Part shown: piece after piece, positions 25,367 through 39,878 of the stretch
Layout: each line of letters begins with the position of its first letter
Position numbering within the stretch: position 1 is the stretch's first letter
Source of the DNA: Heterocephalus glaber
Lineage: Eukaryota > Chordata > Mammalia > Rodentia > Bathyergidae
Assembly: GCF_000247695.1 (NCBI RefSeq)
Contig: NW_004624801.1
Location: forward strand, 2,261,660 to 2,325,659
Direction of reading: 5' to 3'
Length of the DNA: 64,000 nucleotides
The notes under the pieces: generated by a model
Databases searched by the model: none
Seen by the model: the letters and a program-made list of their open reading frames with translations, nothing else
What the model was told of the DNA's origin: nothing
Program-made: the position numbers and the translations under genes

Positions 25367-26740
25367 TTTTCCTGGGGTTCCCCTGAGTGAATGAGGGACT
25401 CCAGAGTGTATGCATGGGTATGTGCTCATGGGGAGCTGCAAGGGGCCGTGTTAGGTGAATCCAGGCAAAGGCTGTTTATGGCTGGAGAGAGACAGAAGCC
25501 ACAGAGGGGGTGGAAACAGAGGGGCACAGGTTCCAAACAGAATGAGGCCAAGCCCAGGGCCTCTCTTCACCAAGCTAGTGCCCACATTTCCCACCTAAAG
25601 TGGATACCCATGAACTAGGAGAAAATACCACTACCTACCCTCGTACACCACTACACCCCTCACTACAGCATCCCACCCAACTGGCAGCAGATTTCACTCG
25701 GAAGCTGACGTGTCACAATGAAATCAAAGTCTTTCCCCACGAACTCCTCCCCTTCCACCTTCCTCCAAACCAATGCTGTCGTAATCATATTCCTGAGACT
25801 AGTAATTCCTTCCATCTCATGTCCATTCTTTTCTTCTGCCTTTTCTGCTTTTTTCTTAGAGATAAGTTACCGTTTGGATTGGGACAGGAGTGGAGATGAA
25901 GGGATATGGCCAGGAGGGAGGAAGGGAGGTGCCAGCTGCCGAATCTCCTACAGGCAGCTCCTCCTGCACACTCACCCCTTTCTCAAGTTCCCTTTAAATC
26001 CCACACCGCCTGCCCCCTCCGTCGGAGAGGCTGAGGAGGGTCTCAAGCTCCTGAGGCCCTGGGGACCGCAGTCCCCGGGGCCATCTGGGAGAGATTAGTC
26101 TGCAGATTTCAGGTAGCAGCCAGCACACACGTGCGGCCCACATGACACCCACTAATTCCATCCGCACAGCTCTCCCAACAAACAGCAGTGCCTTTCACAG
26201 AGAAGAAAATGCCTGCCTGAGAGAGGAGCCTCTGAGAAAGGCAGTGGTAACCGCCTCCCAGGCACCAGCCCCCACCATCCCACCCCCCATTCAATCACTG
26301 GGCCCCAGCAACAGGCCTTAGAAAAGCAAGCGAGAAACCCAGAAAGAAAAAAATATATATATTTATTATCATTGTATATTTAGGTAGCGAGTTCCAGGGG
26401 TTTTAGAAGTTCTGATGTGGTAATGACAATTTCAGTTGGTGGTTTGATTGTTTTCTCAAAACCTGTAAATCCAGACCAGAAATGTAGAAAGATTGTGATC
26501 TGAAAGCTCTCTATCTATCACTCCAAATACTCTCCGAAGGACTGTCTCCAACATGCCTTCTTATAGAAAGAAGTGAGGGCAGGAAATTCACAAAGCACCA
26601 GGACAAGGACAGGTTTGTCAGTGACACAGGCAGCCGCCCATAGGACACATCCGGAGGGAAGCCAGAGGACATCTTTAGTTAACTGGCCCAGGGGTCCCTC
26701 CTATGTAAAATCCTACCAGTAGATAGTCACTGCTTTGACT
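24401..26740. other. Intergenic DNA with a MIR and a TG/AG microsatellite
   Basis: A MIR-like stretch occupies about 25010-25120 (GTGACCTTGAGCAAGCC). The microsatellite is listed separately. An AT-rich block at 26345-26480 with GATTGTTTTC is unassigned. No gene is supported. Confidence 0.5.
25311..25365. repeat. (TG)n(AG)n compound microsatellite
   Basis: About 36 bases of TG with one TA interruption run straight into about 9 AG units. Confidence 0.95.
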
Positions 26741-26890
26741 AAATTACAGCACACCTGTAACCCCAGGACTCTGGATGGCTGAGGCAGAGAGAACCTAAGT
26801 TTGAGGCCAGCCTGGGCAACTTAGTGAGATCTTGTTTTGGAGGGGAGAAGCTCCATGCGAAGGTCCTGGATTCAATCTCCAGTACTACTG
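26741..26890 (+). mobile_element. B1-dID composite SINE
   Basis: A 5'-truncated B1 (GCACACCTGTAACCCC...GAGGCCAGCCTGGGCAACTT) passes into a deleted ID half ending GAAGGTCCTGGATTCAATCT. The A tail is worn away. Confidence 0.85.
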
Positions 26891-29800
26891 AACCAGGATT
26901 TTTTCTAAGTTGATATTCATTCCCTCAATGAACATTTTTTCAGTCGAATTCAGCAATTGGCCAGGGATACAAAGCAGATAAAAGGAGCGCTTCCCCTCGA
27001 GGAGATGAGTTCTGTGGTGAGGACGCATATACAAAGGACAAATGACAGAGTAATAAAGGCCCAAATAAAGCATGATAAGACCTTGGACACAGGAAAGTAT
27101 CAATCTCTAGGGAATGCCCCAGTCTTCCCAGGGGGGTTAGTACTTGAACTGCATCCCCTATTAAACTCCGGCTGCCTCTGATGGAGAGCATAGTGACCTT
27201 TAATCGCCATTTACTCCATAATCTGAATAAGTCCCACATCTTGGTCAAAATAACGGTAGGTGAGAACAGCTTCTACCTGGGAGAGACAGGCTTCCCTGAA
27301 AAGAAGCGTTAGAAGAAGGGACTGTAAGAAAGCCTGCCTAATTTGTGACAAAAGAAAATCTTACCATAGGAAGCAAGTCAGTACATCAATCTCGGATTTT
27401 TCGGAATCAAAAGAGAAACTAATCTTTCTCATTCTTCAGTTTCCAAGGCAACTTCACCCCCACCTTCTGGGTTGCCTAACTACAAATCACTGGCAGAAGT
27501 GAAACTGGGATGCAGAAGCCCAGAGGGAGAAGAAGGAGATGGTTGAGTTTTCCTCCATCTCTGCCTGAAAGCACTGGGCCGGCCCAGACGGGTGGCAGCA
27601 AGACTGAGGCCTGGCCGAGCTGGAGAGGGGAGCCAGGGAGGCAAAAGCCCTTGTACCTCCCTGCAGCCCTCAGACCCAAGTTCCCAGGGCAGACTCAGAC
27701 TCAAGAGAAAACAGAGCAATTACAGGCTTGGGCTCTAGTCAGAATTGAAGGGGGAAAAAGAATCCTTGAGTTCCAAGAAACTCCACCTTCCCAGGCCTCT
27801 TCCGGAACCTCCACGCTCAGCCTGCTCAGCGCTTGGCCACTGCCATGCTCTCCTCCCCCAGATTTCTTTGCTTTTGGAAAATCATCTGGAAACTGTCATC
27901 ACCACTGTGCCGGTTGGCAGATGTCCCTCAAAGAGAGGGAAGTGTACCACACACTACAAGGCGTTTCTGGGCTTGAACCAAGAAGGGGCGGAGGGTGGGC
28001 AGAGGTGGAGAAGATGGCTCCGGGCTAGAGGAGGAAGGAGGCAAAGGGGCTGCCCCTGGGCCAAGAGTCTGGAGACCACTCCTCACTCCTGCCTTTCGAG
28101 CCCCTCAGCGGCTGCGTGGAGTGGCAAGCACGGAGGGCAGCGCTCTGTGACCTACGGGAAGAATCCATGGCACAGGCAGAGAGGGACAAACTCAGCCAGA
28201 GGGAGGGTACGGAGGGTTACAGGTAGACAGAAGCGGAACTCTGACAGAAATCAGACTTAGCGATAACGTAAAAGCAGGGACCCAACGGGTCTCCTTTGGC
28301 GCACGTGTACATAATATGATCTCAAGCCAAAGTCACCAAGCTGGCTGATTTGGGAAAGAGAATGATTTAACATTGAGTGAACTGGCAGAAGACAATAAGG
28401 GAAAGGATGGCAGGTGGAGAAGTCTGGAAGGGATTTGTTGTCTCCACTGCCTTGCGCTTCCTCTCCCTACAGCTCTCTTCCTTCATCTACAGCCTTAGGA
28501 TAACATCTTGAGTTGTGCACCCCCAGCTTCTGCCTAGCCTGTGCCCCATGCCTAACAAATCTGAGAGCCCCAGCAACCCCAGCCCTGGTTTGCTGCCTGT
28601 GACCCCCAATGGTTACTATGGTTGGAGGTCAAACTGAGGCTCTGCTTGGGGCTCTCTCAGGAGACTCTGGGGAGGGGTGGGGGGACTCTGCAGGTGAGTA
28701 TTTCTGGTTAGAATGCCTGAGCAGACCCCACACACACACACACACACACACAGCCTGCCTACCTGAGAGAGCAACCTTCAGTCGGTTACCCCCTGCTTTG
28801 GCTGCCCAGCATCCCAACTTTTGAGATGTCACCACTGTTCTGTGATAGTATTAAGGGCAACATTAAATACCGGAACTTGACTCTACGGTTACCCTTAACC
28901 GTGAATCATACCCATTACTGCTTATCTGTCTCAGCTTTACTGGCGGATATGAAGGCAAATGAGACCAAGACACTGCACTTCTGCCAACGGAAGGGGCCGA
29001 TTCTGGGAGCTCTGGAGGCACCCCAGGAAGGAGAGACTTCGGTCAGCAACCTGACTGTGTACTGCCAAGCCTGCCCTGGAGGTTCAGGCAACCTGGAAGA
29101 AGGAGAAGAAGTTTCCAGTCCTAGAACTCAGTGTGAGAGGAAACCACCTGCCCCTCCCATTGGAAGTGGATACATTCTGTCCTCAGATAGTGACAGGGAC
29201 TCTATGAGATTTTCTGGGTCTTAATGATGTGAGGAGTGGGAGTATAAAAATCTGACCCTCTCTCCTCCCTTTCCCAAATTTCTCAACCCATCCAAAAAAC
29301 ATAAAAGCTGGAAGGGGCCGGGGGAAAAGGGATTCCAGTCCATTATTACTTTGACATCTGTGACGGGGAAGGGCCTTGGGAGAAGGGTAGCCCTCACAAA
29401 GGAGGAAAACCAAAAATCTCCACTTTCTTCAAAACTGCTGATCTGCCTCTGAGGCTGAGAGAGAGCCCAGGAGAGCTCTGCCTCGCTTCAAGGGGGTGCA
29501 CCCTGTCTTCCCTGCAGCCTTTTACACAAAGAAGAGCACCATGAAATTTATTTGAAGGCAGGAAGCCCAGCCAAACGAGTTGCTTTGGGCCCCCAGGCTG
29601 GAAATCCCGGGGCTGTGGAGCAAGGCCGGTCCGCCTGCCCCCAGTGGGGGCATGAGCCCCATCTCCACGTCTGTGGTCAGAGCCACCGGTTATGATGCCA
29701 CATTAGCATAGAAGATCAAAAGTTGGGGGGTGACCTCGTGACCACGGCCTCCTCCAGGCCCTGGGGACTGAGATAGCTGTTTCCAGAGTTTGACCAAGGG

Positions 29801-30000
29801 CTGAGACCCAGCGTCGCCTTCTGGCCCTGGAGGGTCCCTCACCCTCACGTGGCTTCGCAGAACCTAACACCACGCAGCTGCGAGGAAGCTCTGTTTGGCC
29901 CCAGAGAAGCTCCGGGTGCAGGAAACGCGAGAAGCCCCTGCCGGGGGCTTCCCGGATCCTGCGGAGCAGGGAAAGGGTTTCAAGAAAGATACAAAATAAC
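26891..30000. other. Intergenic DNA leading toward the promoter
   Basis: An old repeat-like segment may lie at about 26915-27070. From 27.5 to 28.3 kb the DNA is GC-rich and gives two overlapping + strand frames of about 170 codons with no recognisable domain. A CA repeat is at 28731-28753. I see no supported gene. Confidence 0.5.
28731..28753. repeat. (CA)n microsatellite
   Basis: About 11 CA units. Confidence 0.9.
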
Positions 30001-33000
30001 TCCTCTCTATTCCACCAGTTACCTTGCAAGCTATCTTCCAGGCGTGCCTTTCTCTTCGGTGGTTTGATGGAGACATTGTTTCCCGTTACTGAAGATCAGA
30101 AATAGTCAACACCCACCCAGCAGGGCGAGATGCTCCTCAGAGTGTCTCTAGGCTGAGGAAATTGTCCACAGAAGCGTCCTCCCGAGGGAAACCTTACAAA
30201 ACTCAGCACTGTGGCCCGTGCCCTGCTTGGGCCTAAACGCCCCCGAAGGGAAAGGTGGTGGGAGATGAGGAAGCCTCTGTCCACGTGGTTAGCTCCCGAG
30301 GCTGACCTGAGACCCCAGGCCGGCGGAGTCTGCCGCTGCGTGGAGCGCTCCCGTGATGTTTATTTTCAAATCAGCGAGGCAACAGCACCGTGAGCTAAAA
30401 AGAGGCTCAGTGGAGACGGGCAGAGAGGGCAAGACCTGGCCTAGGATATTCACCGCAGGGCATTCGAGGGAGTCTGCCGGGGCAAGCTGCTCACAGCATC
30501 GCTAAGTACAGATATTTTGGGAAAACCAAGAATGGAAGGGGAGGGGGCACAGTACCTGTGGAATGGGGGCCTCTCACCCCCACGCTCCTTTCCCCTCTGA
30601 GGCTCAGCCGCTCCCTGACCGGCCAGCAGGTCCGGTCCTGGGCTTCTTCGGTTCAGGTGCTCAGCCCCGGGAGCTCTGCTGGGTTCCAGCCACCAGATGC
30701 CCCCCGGGACCTGGCAGGGTCACCCGGGGGCAGGGCGAAGGTTCACACCCCCGCACCCAGCATCCACACTTCAGCTGCTCTTTCTCTTCGAAAACAGAAA
30801 AAGGGAGGACAACTGAGATGCCCCTCCCAGCCTGTACTTTTAGTGGGGGGCTGCGGTTATACTTATAACCTCTCCAAGTAGGGCGTCCGTTTGGGAAGAA
30901 ATTAACTTGTAGGAACTCACATGCAAAGGCGATTTGGGAACGCCTGGCAGACAGGTCTGGTGGCTGGGATGGGAAATGCACCTACTGGGGGCAAGGGGTC
31001 CAAGGGTCACATTTACTGAGACCTTTACTGCGCGCCTACAAAGCAGCCTGGTTCTTTCCTTTTCCCTTCTGCTGCTGCTGCTGTCCAGAGAGGAACGCCT
31101 GTCCTAAGACTGGGGCTTACCTGCCCTTCCCATCTAAAGGAAATTCGAGTCTGAGTGAAAAAGCACAGCGAAAAGTACTGAGGAGCGGTTGGGAGCCCAG
31201 GGTGGCGCGGGGCCTGAGCGTGCCACCAGGGCCTGAGGCCCTGCAGGATTCGCTCAAGTGGACCAGGCCTGGGCACTGGAGGACAGAAGGGGCATCCCCG
31301 CGGGTGAGCGCTTCTGTAGGCAGCACTGCCCGGGGCAGGATCGCTGGGGTTCAGCACATCTTCCCAGGAAAACGGATTTAGACCTTATCCCCACTTTCGC
31401 TAAGGAATTTTAGGTAGGGACGCTGTGGTCCTTAATTCCCCAGGTGACAGAACGCATCTGCCCTCATCCCTCCCCTCCATTCGGAGCCCGAAGCCCCTCC
31501 AGCTGAGCGTTTGCGCAGCGCCGCGGAGCGGGAAAGACGCCCCGCGCCAACTGCGCTCCGGGCTCCCCTCGCTCGTGCGTGTTCGAGGAGGAGAAGTTGG
31601 AGGCCCCCGCGGGGGAAATTGAGCCCGGCGCCGGCCCGGGATGCTACAAGAGGGAGGCTGGGGATGGGGGGAGGGCTCCTAGACCTCGGTTTCCCAAGGA
31701 TCCCCCTTGAGATCACTCGCACCTCGGCGACTCCGCCCCTGGCGGCAGACCTCGTGCCGCTGGCTTCAGAGCAGGTACAAAGCCTGTCGCCACCGTGAAA
31801 TGCCTTCAGTCGCCTGCCGTGTGTCTTGGACCTTCGTCCTTTCCGGCCCTCGCCCCCGTCCGGTTGAGGACCCTGGGGCGTTTAGCTCCTAGCAGAACGC
31901 TCTGCCCCAAACTAGGCCAACAGCCTCAGTTTCCCCGATCTGTACCCTGAACATCGGAGCGAGTTCTTCCGCCCTAAGCTCTGGCTGAGGTCCTCGGCTG
32001 CGGGCTGCGAGCGTCTTCTCTCGTCAGGAAGGAGCCGTCAGGGCGACCAGGGAAAATGAAGTCGAAGGAACCCAAGCTTCTGGATTGGGAAAGGGAAAAA
32101 AAGTTGGGCACCAGAGGCCCCTAAGGAAATGCAGAAGCAGCCATTCTGTAACTGAAGGTGCCCACGAGCCACGCTCGGCCTGACCTCGGCACGCCAGGCG
32201 ACTCTTGGCACCTGGGGAGGAGGGGCCGGCTCAGGGTCTCCGTCTCCAGCCCTGCCGGCGGAGAACTGTCAGGCACCTCCAGGGCTCCTTTCTGCCTGGT
32301 TCCCCGTAGGCGGACACTTCCCGAGTTCCCCTAACGATGCTCCCGGGGCTGGACCTGGACAGGAGGGAATATCTTATAGGAATTCCTCCAGAGATAAATC
32401 TCGGCCCCAAAGCCGCCCAGACTGAAGGGAACACACCAGGACTCTCCCGCCCCGCCACCACCATCAAAGTTTTCCCGCAGTTTCTCTGAGTTAGAGACCG
32501 TTTCTGGGCTTTTGGCGCCTCCTCTGGACACAGCTGAAAATTACAGTCCAGTTTGAAGACTAATTTTCAAAAAAAAAAAAAAAAAAATGTTTGCATCAAA
32601 AAACCAGAAAATGTATATAGCACCAGAGATTGTTATTTAAGCTGATGCTATACGTTACCTTCCTTGTTACATTTTTGGGTTACAGATATATCTATGCATA
32701 CACTTACATATCGACGAATATTTAGTGAATTATTCCAAAATATCTTAGTCACAGTTGTCCTCACTGCCTTTGTGCCACTAAATATGATAATGACAATTTA
32801 AAAATTAAATCGTGGAGAGTTAGTTAAAACATCTGACCAGTTGTCTCCGGATTCTCCTCCTGATCAGGTAGGTGTCGGAGAATCACACAAACATACACAC
32901 AAATGTACCCTTTCCAGGTCTCAATGTGTGTGCATACTACGCGGGACTATTTATTCTTCCCAAGAACGGATCATGCTGTTCTTAAATATTTTGAGAGTAG

Positions 33001-33499
33001 CCACAGAGCCAAGAATACAAGACTGTTGTTTGCCGGTCTGGTAAACTCGCAAACAAGCTATAAGGTGGTAGAGACACCCGAGGCCGGAGAGTTGCATTCG
33101 TTTAGAAAGAAAATCCTGTTGACCAGGAGTGTGACTTACTACTTATCAACAGTTCCTTTTCCTATCGGAAACGTCGACTTCGGAAGAAAGCAAGAGAAGA
33201 GAGTTTTTAAAAAAAACACTTCAAATAAAACTTTCGTTTAAACCTCATCAGAATGATCACACTTGGCAAATTAGGGGAAGAAAACCTGTCTTTGATATGA
33301 CGTGGGCCGATTCACAACCTCTGTAATTTAACTCAAGGCGAACTTTTGCAAGAGGCAGGCGGCTGGGAAGGGGAGAGTTGAAATTAACAGTTTTCCTCCC
33401 TTGTGCGTTTGTTTGTGATTCTCAAGTCTTGTAACCGGTGGGCAACTGGGATTGTTCTGCTCCAGAATAGCCCCGCACGTACCCAGCCCGGCTCTAAGA
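30001..33499. other. Repeat-poor DNA upstream of SOX9
   Basis: No interspersed repeat is visible, which contrasts with the flanks. It contains a GC-rich block (30.5-32.5 kb), a 19-base A run at 32569-32587, and an AT-rich block (32590-32830) with AGATTGTTATTT and many ATTA cores. Lack of repeats near a developmental promoter usually reflects regulatory constraint. Confidence 0.5.
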
Positions 33500-34559
33500 G
33501 TTCCCGGAAAGTACAAAGGTTGTGCTCAAATCACACTTGGAATACATCAGAGACTCCTCGGCGGCCTCCCTCAGAACTCCACCTGCGCGGCTCGGAAAGG
33601 ACCGGCTCAGGGCTGAGCGACTGGCGCTATCCCGCTCCGGGGGCTCCGGGAAGGAGGGCGAGAGCGGGCACCGCACGGCTCTGCCAAAGCGGGCCATTCT
33701 GTCTTCAAGGGTGCCCATGTGGGGGCAGCTTTACAACCCAAGTGACCGCCTTCGGCCTCTCGGCCCGGGGCGGCCACATTCGCAAAGTTCCCTCTCCGAG
33801 CTAGAGCAGTTTGCAAGCTCTTCCCGGGGCAACTCTGCTGACATTTCTGGCCTTAGCCAGAAGGCGAAGAGCAGACCGTCACGGCAGCAACCCTGTCACT
33901 GAGAAGCGACGGCGGGCGGCGGCTTGGAGCCCGGAGAAGGGCTCGTCAGAGTTCAGGGTCGGGGTGGCGCGCGGGCCCCAAACCAACGCCCCAGCCTCCG
34001 CCAGCGAGGACCTCGCTTTGGTTTTCATTGATTCCCTTCTCGAGAGCGCAGCAGAAACCTGACCGGCCGCGCCAGCCCCGGCGAACCAGAGCATGTTAAT
34101 CTATTTATATGGATTATTACGGAGGAACAGCGGGCTTTGAGTCACCAAAACATTTGCTTCCAAAGACCATTTCTAAGCACTTTCCGAAGCGAGCAGGCTC
34201 CGGGCGCAGAAACGGGGCTACGCGTTTAGGGGCGGCTGCTTTTCCAATATCGAAAACTCCGGCGAAGTCCCCGGTGCGCCAAGAGACCAGTGAAAAGAAG
34301 TGTCGAGATGGGGTAGATCCTAGTCTAGACACGCAAGCGCGCGCACACACACACACACACACGCACATGCACATGCACGCACACACGCGCGTGCGCGCGC
34401 AAAGATTCACGCGGACACTGCACCAAAATTCTGACATTCCGAGAGTGTGGCAACTTACACACTCGGACGTCCCGGGTCCCCCGCCTTCCCCGCAGCGCTC
34501 CCCCCCCCATTGCTATCCCCTCCCCTCTCCTCCCCTCCAGTCTCGTCACCCGGCCCATT
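33500..34559. promoter_or_regulatory. SOX9 upstream promoter region
   Basis: About 1 kb of repeat-free, CpG-rich DNA precedes the core promoter. It holds an AT-rich patch at about 34092-34130 (TTAATCTATTTATATGG) between GC-rich blocks, then a CA/CG dinucleotide tract at 34341-34402 and a C-run at 34500-34508. No confident protein frame is present, although several GC-driven open frames cross it. Part of it may serve as the start region of a divergent non-coding transcript, as in human (SOX9-AS1), but nothing in the sequence proves that. Confidence 0.5.
34341..34402. repeat. Alternating CA/CG purine-pyrimidine tract
   Basis: About 60 bases of strictly alternating CA, CG and TG steps sit about 290 bases before the SOX9 start. 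Confidence 0.9.
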
Positions 34560-34691
34560 GCCACAACCCTCCTCCCCCCTCCAAAATCGAGTCCAATGAG
34601 CTGCTTGCCAGCCAGGGCTGCCCGGCTGTGATTGGCTGGACGTCTCTAAGGTGACAAGGAGTATTTATTAAGGAGACCCTGGGCTGGGAGT
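34560..34691 (+). promoter_or_regulatory. SOX9: SOX9 core promoter: two CCAAT boxes and a TATA-like run
   Basis: A direct CCAAT lies at 34593-34597 and an inverted one (ATTGG) at 34631-34635, 38 bases apart. A TATA-like TATTTATTA at 34662-34670 lies about 25-30 bases before the inferred start site. Between them is ACGTC at 34640-34644, a CRE half-site. Published work on the human SOX9 proximal promoter reports paired CCAAT boxes bound by CBF/NF-Y and input from Sp1 and CREB; this layout agrees. The motifs are read directly; occupancy is inferred. Confidence 0.8.
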
Positions 34692-37862
<3,171 letters not shown>

Positions 37863-38100
37863 GGAGACCTGGAACAAAGGGCAGCGAAGGGGCTGAGATG
37901 CTCATAAAAATAACCGAAGAAAGAAAGAACCAGAATTTCCTTTGGACATTTTTGTTTTGTTTTGTTTTCTCCTGTTTCTTAAAGACATGAGAGCTAAAGG
38001 CGACTCGTACAGAGATTCCAAGACAGAAACATTATGTATCCAAACGCATGACCAACTTGTTGCCTGTGAATCGGTGGCCAGGCCAGCAGCACTGGAGACA

Positions 38101-38107
38101 AACTGGA
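38101..38107 (+). promoter_or_regulatory. Candidate miR-145 site in the SOX9 3' UTR
   Basis: AACTGGA is the complement of miR-145 bases 2-8 (7mer-m8). miR-145 is reported to repress SOX9 in chondrocytes. A seed match alone is weak evidence. Confidence 0.5.
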
Positions 38108-38270
38108 CTTAGACTTTTTCGTCAGAGCAAGTGTGGAGGATGATGGAGAATCGTGCGACTAATGTGCTCAATCTCCCTGCCTGTCTGGACTTTGTAATTA
38201 TTTTTTAGCAGTAATTAAAGAAAAAAAGTCCTCTGTGAGGAATATTCTCTATTTTAAATATTTTTAGTAT

Positions 38271-38277
38271 GTACTGT
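38271..38277 (+). promoter_or_regulatory. Candidate miR-101 site in the SOX9 3' UTR
   Basis: GTACTGT complements bases 2-8 of miR-101-3p. SOX9 repression by miR-101 has been reported. It sits in an A/T-rich stretch. Confidence 0.45.
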
Positions 38278-39269
38278 GTATGATTCATTACCATTTGAGG
38301 GGATTTATACATATTTTTAGATAAACTAAATGCTCTTATTTTTCCAACAGCTGAACTACTCGTAGTTGAACAGTGTGCCCTAGCTTTTCTTGCAACCAGA
38401 GTATTTTTGTACAGATTTGCTTTCTCCTACAAAAAAGAAAAAAAAAAAAAGCAAAGTATGTCATTATATTAACATAAAAAAGACAGAAATGTGTTCTGTG
38501 ATTAGTTTGGGGGGTGAGCTTTGCTTAATTCCTCAGGCTTTCAGAGATTCAAGGAGGAGCTGCCTTAATACAGAAAAAAAAAACAACTAAAGCCTTATTT
38601 TGCAAATATGGAAGTCAACAAATAGTCTAGAGACACATTTGGTAAGCTTTATCATATATGTATAGATATATATTTTAAACAAGAGGAAAACACCTTGAGC
38701 CTTAAAACCATGCTGCTGGAAAAATACTTGTGCTCTTTTTAGTGGGAGTCCTCCTGCCTTTGCTTGTTCGCTGCAGTCTTAAGAAAGAAGCAAAAGGCCA
38801 GCAAAGGAGACGGAATCTGTGTAGGTGCCGCATCAGCAGCCAGCAAGTGTCCCAGAGCTCTGCCCCTGGTTGCCTGCTCGGGCCCCATGTGGACCCCAGA
38901 TGCTGAAGTCTACCTACTCACATTGTCACCTGTGCCTGTCTGAACACCAGCAGTTAACCTTCAAGACATTCCACGTGCTAAAAAAATTATTTATTTTGTA
39001 AGGAGAGGTTTTAATGGAAAAAAAAATCTTCCTCCTTTTTTTTTTTTTTTTTAATTTGCCTTCTTTAAAATAGGTTGTTGGAGCCTTCCTCAAAGGGTAT
39101 GGTCATCTGATGTTAAATTATGTCCTTAACTGTAACCAGTTTTTTTATTTATCTCTTTAATCTTTTTTTATTATTAAAAGCAAGTTTCTTTGGATTCTTC
39201 GTCCTAGATTTGTACAAATTCCTTTTTGTCCGTCTTTTTTTTTTTTCTTTGTTGTTTTTGTTGAAAACA

Positions 39270-39277
39270 AACTGGAA
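39270..39277 (+). promoter_or_regulatory. Second candidate miR-145 site (8-mer type)
   Basis: AACTGGAA gives a seed match to miR-145 plus the terminal A, so it is of the stronger 8-mer class. It lies in AT-rich 3' UTR that should be accessible. Confidence 0.45.
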
Positions 39278-39845
39278 ACTTGTTTCTCTCTCTCTTTTTT
39301 GTATAAATGAGAGATTTGCAAATGTAGTATATCACTGAGTCATCTACAGTGTTTTCTGCCACAGACTTATGGGCTGCCTAAATTGTTTGCGTGTGTTGTG
39401 ACACAAGATAATGCAAGTATGTGTCGAAGATATTCCTCTGTAAGTTCTCAGAGGGTGAAGACACACCTCACGGAGAAGGAGCCCACTGACAGACCTTCTT
39501 CCTTAATCACTGCTGTGGTTGGAGAGTTCGAGGATTGCTTTTTAAAAAAGACAGCAGACTTTTTTTTTTTATTTAAAAAAAGATATATTAACAGTTTTAG
39601 AAGTTGGTAGAATAAAATCTTAAAGCACTCTTATAATATGGCATCTTTCAATTTCTGTATAAAAGCAGATCTTTTAAAAAATACTTCTGTAACTTAAGAA
39701 ACCTGGCATTTAAATCATATTTTCTTTTTAGGTAAGGTTTGGTTTGTGTTTGTGTTTTGTTTGTTTCGCTTGTTTCCCCTCCAAACCTTTGTTCTCTCTG
39801 TGAACTTACCTTTCATTTCTTTCTTTCTTTTTTTTTGTATATTAT

Positions 39846-39852
39846 TGTTTAC
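39846..39852 (+). promoter_or_regulatory. Candidate miR-30 family site next to the polyadenylation signal
   Basis: TGTTTAC matches the miR-30 seed and abuts AATAAA at 39853. It would be used only in transcripts that reach the distal end. Confidence 0.35.
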
Positions 39853-39858
39853 AATAAA
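39853..39858 (+). terminator. SOX9 polyadenylation signal AATAAA
   Basis: AATAAA is followed about 15 bases later by an A-rich cleavage region (TTAAAAAAG at 39870-39878) and then by GT/T-rich DNA. The position matches the end of the long SOX9 mRNA. Confidence 0.8.
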
Positions 39859-39878
39859 TATACATTGCATTAAAAAAG

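Larger units (their letters stand above)
37863..39875 (+). other. SOX9: SOX9 3' untranslated region
   Basis: The region is about 2 kb and AT-rich, with several homopolymer A and T runs (38431-38450, 39037-39052, 39234-39246, 39561-39570). It contains AU-rich tracts such as ATTATTTATTTT near 38987 and candidate microRNA sites for miR-145, miR-101 and miR-30 listed separately. Possible earlier polyadenylation signals are ATTAAA at 38214-38219 and AATAAA at 39611-39616, but the last AATAAA fits the known long SOX9 mRNA. Confidence 0.88.

Noticed and set aside
27510..28260. Two overlapping frames of about 170 codons
   Set aside because: No domain, conserved motif or gene signal; kept only as a low-interest finding.
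34109..34654. A 181-codon frame in the upstream promoter
   Set aside because: It reads through the CA/CG tract and ends at the core promoter; nothing recognisable.
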